11,917 nt of DNA. It comes from Methylotenera sp. GTDB lineage: Bacteria > Pseudomonadota > Gammaproteobacteria > Burkholderiales > Methylophilaceae. The notes beneath the pieces were generated by a model. That model did no database searches. It saw only the letters and a list, made by a program, of their open reading frames with translations, and was not told where the DNA came from. The stretch covers positions 1 to 11,917 of the forward strand of contig DAIDAH010000064.1 of NCBI GenBank assembly GCA_027310735.1, written 5' to 3'. Of the stretch, positions 6,833 through 11,917 are shown one piece after another. Each line of letters begins with the position of its first letter. Within the stretch, counting starts at the first letter, position 1. A program made the position numbers and the translations under genes.

Positions 6833-8065
6833 TTAATTGGCGGAATTTGGCTGGTATGTAATACGGTAAATAGCACCCATTTTATCATCAGACACATACA
6901 GCGCATGGTCAGCCCCCACAACCACATCCACAGGCCGTCCCCACGCATAGCCACCTTGCAACCAACCTGTTGCAAAATCTTCAATGGCACTTGGTTGATT
7001 ATCCTTAAACCTGACACGCACTAGCTTATAACCTGACGGTTTCTTACGATTCCATGAGCCATGCAACGCGACAATTGCATCTTGCTGATAATCGGCAGGC
7101 CAGTTAGTTTTATCTAAAAAAGTAATTCCAATGGGTGTGGAGTGCGATGTAAAGGTAATCTCAGGCGCTTGCGCGGTCTGGCAGAATCCCACTTCGGCAG
7201 AAAAATTAGGATCAGCCATCAAGGCTTTTGACTTATTAGGATCCGCCCAGCAGTATGGCCAACCATAATGTTTGCCAGCCTCGATTTTATTCAAATGCTC
7301 CGGCGGAAACTCATCATTCACGGCACCGCCCTTGGTATCCGAACGCATGTCAGCACCTTCATTGGTAGCATACATTGCAGCCGTTTGCGGATGCCAAGCA
7401 AAACCTTGTGAGTTACGCAAACCACTCGCCCAAATAGCCGATTGTTGATGTCGACCCAAAGTAAGCAATGCTCCAGCCGGCTTACCCTGTGTGGTATAGC
7501 GCAAGATTGTTGCGCGATTCGCGTCAGACTCAATACAAACATTACAGCTAGAGCCAACATTAATAAACAAATATCCATCAGGACTAAGTTTAATATTTTT
7601 CAGTGTGTGGCCACCGGCAGGTAAGCCACTGATAAAGGGGGTAACTTTTACAGGTGAGCCATCATTAGCGCCAAAACCTGCTTTCTTTTCCAGCTTAACC
7701 ACCCCATTTTGATTTGCGACGAGCAATGCGCCTGCGACGAACGCCAAGCCCTGAGGGGCATTTAGATCATCTGCCACAGTAACAACTTCATCAGCAATAC
7801 CATCGTTATTACTATCCGGCAACATTAATATCTTGTTATTGGCCGCTGAAGAAACATACAAATTGCCACTGGCATCGAATGTCATAAATCTTGCACCGCT
7901 TAAACTTTCACCTCCTTTGGTGTTTTTATCAGCAAAAATCTCGATTTTAAAACCGGCAGGTAATTTTATCTCGCCCAAATCAGGTCGAGCATAAGCGGAC
8001 TGTAGACCGAATGAGAGGCAAAACGTAATTAAGATAAGAAAAAAACTGAATAGAAAGTGACGCAT
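6833..8065 (-). CDS. PQQ-dependent glucose/sorbosone dehydrogenase-like protein
   Basis: This is a periplasmic beta-propeller of the COG2133 family (soluble PQQ glucose dehydrogenase, L-sorbosone dehydrogenase, aldose sugar dehydrogenase). Such enzymes oxidise sugars or aldehydes and pass electrons on to the respiratory chain. The frame continues upstream to 8170, but the true start is the ATG at 8065. AAGGAG (8078-8073) lies seven bases before it, and it opens directly into a signal peptide with likely cleavage after AYA (residue 26). The product has 410 residues. H153 in GGHTLKN lines up with the catalytic histidine of soluble glucose dehydrogenase. Family strings include GLRNSQGFAWHP (215-226), NEGAD (235-239), LHGSWNR (334-340) and WGRPVDV (375-381). 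C174 and C177 (CNVC, not a heme motif) plus C272 and C295 suggest disulfides. The substrate is unknown. Confidence 0.85.
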   Translation of the reverse strand: MRHFLFSFFLILITFCLSFGLQSAYARPDLGEIKLPAGFKIEIFADKNTKGGESLSGARFMTFDASGNLYVSSAANNKILMLPDSNNDGIADEVVTVADDLNAPQGLAFVAGALLVANQNGVVKLEKKAGFGANDGSPVKVTPFISGLPAGGHTLKNIKLSPDGYLFINVGSSCNVCIESDANRATILRYTTQGKPAGALLTLGRHQQSAIWASGLRNSQGFAWHPQTAAMYATNEGADMRSDTKGGAVNDEFPPEHLNKIEAGKHYGWPYCWADPNKSKALMADPNFSAEVGFCQTAQAPEITFTSHSTPIGITFLDKTNWPADYQQDAIVALHGSWNRKKPSGYKLVRVRFKDNQPSAIEDFATGWLQGGYAWGRPVDVVVGADHALYVSDDKMGAIYRITYQPNSAN

Positions 8066-8072
8066 GCCAATG

Positions 8073-8078
8073 CTCCTT
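8073..8078 (-). promoter_or_regulatory. Ribosome binding site AAGGAG fixing the dehydrogenase start
   Basis: A near-perfect AAGGAG lies seven bases before the ATG at 8065. It shows that the upstream extension of the frame, which overlaps the fccB 3' end, is not translated as part of this protein. Confidence 0.8.
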
Positions 8079-8133
8079 AACCATTGAAGCAAAAATATCA
8101 GCTCACAATGCCAGCGACTAAGCCAAATCAAAC

Positions 8134-9435
8134 TTAAGTCAAACAGTCTGCCCAAATATTTTTCGCCCAAGCAGCAGCATATTCACCCTCCTGCTCACTT
8201 GGCTTGGCAGAAACACCGCCACCTTCAGCAGATACCATGATTTTTTTTACAGCATCATAACGGTATACATTTGCCACATGCATCGCAGATTTATCTGTCA
8301 CATAGCTATAACAGGTATTAGCAAACACTGGCACTGGGTCTGGCGCCAGTCCAGCCATTAACTGCACAATAGCATTGGCACAAATCTTGGCCTGATTTGT
8401 TGCCATGTGCGCAGACTTAGGCAGTGCGGCTGACACCGCGTCACCAATCACATGTACATTAGTAGCCAATTTTGATTCATAACTTAAAAAATCAACTTCA
8501 CACCAGCGTGCATCTATATTATTCAAGCCTCTTTTTTGATGGTCAATACTGACTATTTGAGTTGGCTTACCTGCGCGTTGCCGTGGAATAACATTCAACA
8601 CATCCGCTTGAACCGTCTCGAACTCAGTCTTCACTGTGCGCGTTTTAACATCCACATCGACCACAATACTGTTCGGGCGATAGTCTATGATGCCAGCGTA
8701 TTCTTCATTGAACACCTTGGTAAACAACCCCTTCTTCGAGACAATATCTGCATTAGCATCCAGCACAATCACCTTAGATTTTGGCTTATGGCTTTTAAAG
8801 TAATAAGCCACTTGTGCCGCACGCTCATAAGGTCCGGGTGGACAACGATATGGTGCTTTGGGAATACTCATCACGAACACGCCACCATCGGGCATCGCTT
8901 CTAATTGTTTACGTAAGTTAACCGTTTGCCAGCCAGCCTTCCATGCATGTGGAATTTGGCTTTGCGCTACAGCGCTTTGCAACATGGGGAGCTCATCGTA
9001 AATAAAGTCCACACCCGGCGCGATTATCAGCCTGTCATAACTTAATTCACCACGGAGCATCGTTACTTTTTTGGCGTCAGCATCAATTGCTGTCACGGTA
9101 TCTTGCACCCACTGAATACCATGTTGTGCCTTCAGAATGTCGTAACCGAAAGTTAAATCATTAATGGTTTTACTGCCACCCAACACCAGATTACTTAATG
9201 GGCAAGACACAAACTGTTGATTGGCTTCAACCACAATGACTTCAATTGCGCCTAAACTCCACATACGCAGATACTTCGCGGCAGTCGCACCCGCATAACC
9301 ACCACCGATTACTACAACACGTCCAATCGGCGGCCGTGTCGCTCTTGCAAAAGCAGGCATGCCAGCACCCAATAAGCTAGCACCTGCCAGACCAGTGCTT
9401 GCCAGCTTAATAAAATCACGGCGCTTAATTTGCAT
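8134..9435 (-). CDS. fccB: FccB/SoxF-type sulfide dehydrogenase flavoprotein
   Basis: This is the flavoprotein subunit of flavocytochrome c, which oxidises sulfide in the periplasm and passes electrons to the cytochrome subunit. The 433 residues begin with a Tat signal (R5-R6 in KRRDFIK, then a hydrophobic stretch ending near AFA at 30). A Rossmann motif GGGYAGA (44-50) binds FAD. Three cysteines fit the flavocytochrome c pattern: C78 in SCPLSNL (covalent FAD attachment in Allochromatium), and C198 (YRCPPGPYER) and C375 (NTCYS), which correspond to the redox-active disulfide. The second FAD region is HVIGDA (328-333), and the C-terminus is the FCSD-type flavin-binding domain. Its start overlaps the cytochrome gene by 11 bases, indicating coupled expression. 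With no sox genes in view, sulfide as substrate follows from family membership and the cysteines, not from context. Confidence 0.9.
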   Translation of the reverse strand: MQIKRRDFIKLASTGLAGASLLGAGMPAFARATRPPIGRVVVIGGGYAGATAAKYLRMWSLGAIEVIVVEANQQFVSCPLSNLVLGGSKTINDLTFGYDILKAQHGIQWVQDTVTAIDADAKKVTMLRGELSYDRLIIAPGVDFIYDELPMLQSAVAQSQIPHAWKAGWQTVNLRKQLEAMPDGGVFVMSIPKAPYRCPPGPYERAAQVAYYFKSHKPKSKVIVLDANADIVSKKGLFTKVFNEEYAGIIDYRPNSIVVDVDVKTRTVKTEFETVQADVLNVIPRQRAGKPTQIVSIDHQKRGLNNIDARWCEVDFLSYESKLATNVHVIGDAVSAALPKSAHMATNQAKICANAIVQLMAGLAPDPVPVFANTCYSYVTDKSAMHVANVYRYDAVKKIMVSAEGGGVSAKPSEQEGEYAAAWAKNIWADCLT

Positions 9436-9856
9436 GATTCTCTAACAAAGTTTGTGCGGGTAAGGGAATCGCTTTACGTGGCGCTTGTGCTGAAAAATAC
9501 TCAGCCAAATCGGCAATTTCTTGTATGTTTAAGCCCTTGGCATGCGTCTGCATCACCGTTGCGGCACGCTCGCCTGACTTAAATGCCAGCATTTTTTGCA
9601 TAAAATCTGCGGAATCTATCCCAGCAAGACCAACTATTTTATTGGGATGATTATTTTGATTATGGTCATTACCACCAGTACCGTGGCAGACCACACACGA
9701 TGCAGCCAGACTTCTGACATGCACTCGCCTTACAGCATTTACATCTTGAATATTGCCTAGCAGAGCCTCTGCTTTCACCTCGTCGGCAAACACTACCATC
9801 GGGCGACTAAGCCCAATGATAGTCAACATCAACAAAAGATGACTGGTCTTTAACAA
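9425..9856 (-). CDS. Monoheme cytochrome c, FccA-like partner of FccB
   Basis: This small periplasmic class I cytochrome c has 143 residues. It has a signal peptide (K3, hydrophobic 7-22, likely cleavage near FADE at 23-26) and one heme site C54-V-V-C57-H58. M102 in ATVMQTHAKGL is the probable distal ligand; this stretch and the DLAEYFSAQ helix match FccA/cytochrome c553-type proteins. Purple-sulfur FccA is diheme, so this is a short single-heme version. The frame can only start at TTG 9856 or later, since an in-frame TAA lies two codons upstream. TTG is preferred because AGGA (9869-9866) is nine bases before it and only this start yields a normal signal peptide; the next ATG is at 9829. Its 3' end overlaps fccB by 11 bases, so it is most likely the electron acceptor of that flavoprotein. 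Confidence 0.85.
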   Translation of the reverse strand: MLKTSHLLLMLTIIGLSRPMVVFADEVKAEALLGNIQDVNAVRRVHVRSLAASCVVCHGTGGNDHNQNNHPNKIVGLAGIDSADFMQKMLAFKSGERAATVMQTHAKGLNIQEIADLAEYFSAQAPRKAIPLPAQTLLENHAN

Positions 9857-9865
9857 ACCAAATTA

Positions 9866-9870
9866 TCCTG
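9866..9870 (-). promoter_or_regulatory. Ribosome binding site CAGGA supporting a TTG start
   Basis: CAGGA on the minus strand ends nine bases before the TTG at 9856. Together with the in-frame TAA just upstream of that TTG, it supports a non-ATG start for the cytochrome. Confidence 0.5.
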
Positions 9871-9905
9871 AAGTTTGCTATGTATTACGAGAAAGAACAA
9901 TTAAA

Positions 9906-10394
9906 TTAGAAACACTTATCTTGGCAACCGTCATCTTTAACACCTAATGACAGCAACAAATTAACCATTTTTGTATTGCCTTGATCACGCATGAAACGTA
10001 CTACTGAAACATTACCACGCATTTTTTTGTTAATGTCAGCACCTTTAGCAGCCAGATACTTCACCATTTCTTCATTACCATCGTATGCAGCATGAATAAA
10101 GGCGGTCCATTTAGTTATAGGATGTGCATAGTTCAAATCAGCACCATGTTCAACAAGGTACTTAACTGCGTCAAACTTATCCTTAGCCGCAGCCATTAAA
10201 AGTGGTGACCAAGCAAAATAGCTAACATTCACATCTACGCCACTTTCTACATATTTTTTAATTAGCGGCATGTTACCGTCACCAACTGCACCTGTGAATT
10301 CAACAGACTCATCATCTGTAAGTGCTCTTGCGGCCATCGCATTGAACGAAAATCCTAAAACTAATACAGCCAATATCACTCTCATAAATTTCAT
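9906..10394 (-). CDS. Exported ankyrin-repeat protein
   Basis: This 162-residue protein has a clear Sec signal peptide (MKFMRV, hydrophobic core, cleavage after AMA at residue 21) and about four ankyrin repeats. Repeat signatures include LIKKYVESGVDVN, SPLLMAAAKDKFDAVKYL, HGADLN, FIHAAYDGNEEMVKYL and KGADIN. The C-terminus ends in a pair of cysteines (C157, C161). The start is the ATG at 10394, with GGAG (10407-10404) nine bases upstream; a TTG at 10409 is open but would spoil the signal peptide. Ankyrin repeats bind protein partners. Periplasmic ankyrin proteins are known beside catalase genes in Pseudomonas, where they affect oxidative-stress resistance. Here it precedes the cytochrome/flavoprotein genes by 49 bases, so a role in assembling or protecting these redox proteins is a reasonable guess, no more. 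Confidence 0.85.
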   Translation of the reverse strand: MKFMRVILAVLVLGFSFNAMAARALTDDESVEFTGAVGDGNMPLIKKYVESGVDVNVSYFAWSPLLMAAAKDKFDAVKYLVEHGADLNYAHPITKWTAFIHAAYDGNEEMVKYLAAKGADINKKMRGNVSVVRFMRDQGNTKMVNLLLSLGVKDDGCQDKCF

Positions 10395-10403
10395 GCTACT
10401 TTT

Positions 10404-10408
10404 CTCCA
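10404..10408 (-). promoter_or_regulatory. Ribosome binding site TGGAG of the ankyrin gene
   Basis: TGGAG on the minus strand lies nine bases before the ATG at 10394. It overlaps the alternative TTG start at 10409, which argues against that start. Confidence 0.6.
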
Positions 10409-10442
10409 AAATCGCTTATTTAAATTTAGAAACAAAATTTTT

Positions 10443-10472
10443 GTTATATTGCCAACGTACTCTTTCTTACAA
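10443..10472 (-). promoter_or_regulatory. Putative sigma-70 promoter for the ankyrin-cytochrome-fccB genes
   Basis: On the minus strand, TTGTAA (10472-10467) and TATAAC (10448-10443) are separated by 18 bases in the 87-base gap after purL. They match the consensus at four and five of six positions. Transcription would start near 10436, leaving a leader of about 42 bases before the ankyrin ATG. No intrinsic terminator after purL is clear, so readthrough from purL remains possible. Confidence 0.4.
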
Positions 10473-10481
10473 TTTACATCT

Positions 10482-11917
10482 CTAGCCAATAAACTTCCTT
10501 GCATTGCGGAACATACGCATCCAAGCACTATCTTCAGCCTCGCCACTGGCTTGCCAAGTGTTTTGCACGTTACGAATCACTCGCTCAGGATGTGGCATCA
10601 TAATACTAAAGCGGCCATCTGTGCTGGTTAATCCTGTAACACCTAACGGCGAACCATTAGGATTGTACGGATAACTTGTCGTTGGTGCTGAGGCATTATC
10701 AATAAAGCGCATCGTCACCAATTGCTTAGCCAACACTTCATTGACCGTGTGTTTTGCAGAAAATTCCGCATAACCCTCACCATGTGCAACTGCAATCGGC
10801 ATTTTGCTGCCAGCCATGCCATTAAAGAACAGTGATGGCGACTCTAAAATCTCCACCATACTTAGTCTGGCTTCAAACTGCTCTGATTTGTTTTTCACAA
10901 AATGTGGCCAATGCGCTGCACCTGGAATCAGCTCACGCAAGTTGCTCATCATCTGGCAACCGTTACATACGCCAAGCGCAAAGCTGTCTTGGCGCTCAAA
11001 GAAGGCTGAGAACTCATCACGTGCACGTGCGTTGAACAGAATGGATTTAGCCCAGCCTTCACCGGCGCCTAATACGTCACCGTAAGAGAAACCGCCGCAA
11101 GCCACAAAACCAGCAAAATCTTTCAGTAAAACACGGCCAGCAATCACATCGCTCATGTGTACGTCATAAGTTGCAAAGCCAGCGCGATCAAAAGAGGCCG
11201 CCATTTCCACATGACCATTCACACCTTGCTCACGCAATATCGCCATTTTTGGACGGGCACCCGTAGCAATATAAGGCGCAGCGATATTTTCTTCAGCTGC
11301 AAAAGTCAGTTCTGTGAACAAGCCGCGGTTGCTATCATCCAAAATACGGTCATATTCTTGCTGTGCACATTGAGGATTATCACGCAGCTTTTGCATTTGA
11401 TAAGTCGTTTCAGACCACATGCGATGCAGATTGATACGGGTGTCCGCAAACACAAGTTTGCCGTTTTGTTTGATCTCGATTTGGTTACCTGCGATTACGT
11501 CAGCGATTACATGTGCCAGACCGTTAAACTGTTTAGCAATAGCATCTGCATCAGTTGAAACCACTTGAATCACAGCACCCAACTCTTCGTTATACAAAGC
11601 ACTAACCACATCGCCTTGTAAGCTTGAAATATCAACATTCAAACCACAATGGCCTGCAAATGCCATTTCAACTACGGTTGTGAATAAACCACCGTCAGAA
11701 CGGTCATGGTAAGCCAGTAGCTTGCCTTCTTTATTCAACTGCTGAATGGTAGTAAAGAAGTGTTTTAACTGTGCAGCATCGTCCACATCTGGTGCCACAT
11801 TACCCACCGCACCATAGACCTGCGCCAAGCTTGAACCACCCATGCGGTTTTTTCCCGCACCCAAATCAATCAGAATCAACTTGGAGTCAACATTAGTTTG
11901 CAGTTGCGGCGTCAATG
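10482..11917 (-). CDS. purL: Phosphoribosylformylglycinamidine synthase (3' part)
   Basis: PurL converts FGAR, glutamine and ATP to FGAM, the fourth step of purine synthesis in the cytoplasm. Only the last 478 or so residues are in the window, and the reading frame runs off the right edge, so no start is present. The fragment contains the end of the second AIRS-like ATP-binding half (LIDLGAGKNRMGGSSLAQVY and AYHDRSDGGLFTTVVEMAFA) and a complete class I glutamine amidotransferase domain from about fragment residue 221. The amidotransferase triad is visible as C317 (GVCNGCQM), H442 and E444 (PHPERV). HGEGYAEF at 378-385 is another PurL signature. This is the long, single-chain type of PurL found in proteobacteria, not the split PurLQS type. 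It ends with KFIG and a TAG. Confidence 0.95.
   Translation of the reverse strand, partial: LTPQLQTNVDSKLILIDLGAGKNRMGGSSLAQVYGAVGNVAPDVDDAAQLKHFFTTIQQLNKEGKLLAYHDRSDGGLFTTVVEMAFAGHCGLNVDISSLQGDVVSALYNEELGAVIQVVSTDADAIAKQFNGLAHVIADVIAGNQIEIKQNGKLVFADTRINLHRMWSETTYQMQKLRDNPQCAQQEYDRILDDSNRGLFTELTFAAEENIAAPYIATGARPKMAILREQGVNGHVEMAASFDRAGFATYDVHMSDVIAGRVLLKDFAGFVACGGFSYGDVLGAGEGWAKSILFNARARDEFSAFFERQDSFALGVCNGCQMMSNLRELIPGAAHWPHFVKNKSEQFEARLSMVEILESPSLFFNGMAGSKMPIAVAHGEGYAEFSAKHTVNEVLAKQLVTMRFIDNASAPTTSYPYNPNGSPLGVTGLTSTDGRFSIMMPHPERVIRNVQNTWQASGEAEDSAWMRMFRNARKFIG

Noticed and set aside
7534..7545. CNVC in the PQQ-dehydrogenase-like protein as a heme c site
   Set aside because: The motif is followed by Ile, not His, so it is not CxxCH. 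A disulfide is more likely.
8066..8170. N-terminal extension of the PQQ-dehydrogenase-like frame
   Set aside because: The extension overlaps the fccB 3' end and would bury the signal peptide. A strong AAGGAG site sits before the internal ATG at 8065.
8536..8904. 122-codon plus-strand frame opposite fccB
   Set aside because: It is antisense to conserved FccB sequence and lacks a ribosome binding site and family motifs.
10431..10445. Palindrome AACAAAA-T-TTTTGTT after purL as a terminator
   Set aside because: All A/T stem with essentially no loop; too weak, and it overlaps the putative promoter of the next gene.
11157..11558. 133-codon plus-strand frame opposite purL
   Set aside because: It is antisense to conserved PurL sequence, and the translation has no domain-like character.

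Overview
The window looks like chromosomal DNA from a betaproteobacterium, possibly a Methylophilaceae (Methylotenera-like) methylotroph. This rests on the style of SerB and of the long-type PurL, the moderate base composition, and a gene set rich in periplasmic redox proteins (c-type cytochrome, Tat-exported flavoprotein, PQQ-dehydrogenase-like propeller). No rRNA or other taxonomic marker is present, so the assignment is an inference.

Layout. Positions 1-344 are a very AT-rich gene-free stretch leading into serB (345-1181, + strand), which encodes phosphoserine phosphatase. Positions 1182-1485 separate serB from the convergent minus-strand genes and hold a dense cluster of hairpins, including a GC-rich, REP-like palindromic segment. 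All remaining genes lie on the minus strand. In transcription order (right to left) they are: the 3' part of purL (10482 to the right edge); a signal-peptide-bearing ankyrin-repeat protein (9906-10394); a monoheme cytochrome c with a TTG start (9425-9856); an FccB/SoxF-type sulfide dehydrogenase flavoprotein (8134-9435, overlapping the cytochrome by 11 bases); a PQQ glucose/sorbosone-dehydrogenase-like propeller (6833-8065); a 1181-residue membrane protein with a PhnD-like periplasmic domain, two PAS domains, GGDEF and EAL domains and a degenerate CZB-like tail (3234-6779); an SMP-30-like lipoprotein (2307-3191); and a DUF455 ferritin-like protein (1486-2298).

How the genes may work together. 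The six products between purL and the DUF455 gene are all predicted to be exported or to carry a periplasmic sensor domain, and the gaps between these genes are short (an 11-base overlap up to 68 bases). This suggests one envelope redox module. The cytochrome and the FccB-like flavoprotein form a classic flavocytochrome c pair. The PQQ-type dehydrogenase and the SMP-30-like lactonase would fit sequential oxidation and lactone hydrolysis of a periplasmic substrate. The PhnD/GGDEF/EAL protein could link a periplasmic ligand to c-di-GMP. A likely promoter upstream of the ankyrin gene (10443-10472) could drive the set. The most notable unexplained feature is a perfect 8-bp stem that places the start codon of the c-di-GMP gene in its loop (6768-6791), with a second hairpin just upstream that could pair alternatively.

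Nothing here resembles a phage, transposase, CRISPR array or tRNA. The main oddities are regulatory (start-codon hairpin, structured intergenic repeat) and architectural (periplasmic ankyrin protein, degenerate CZB domain, propeller pair).
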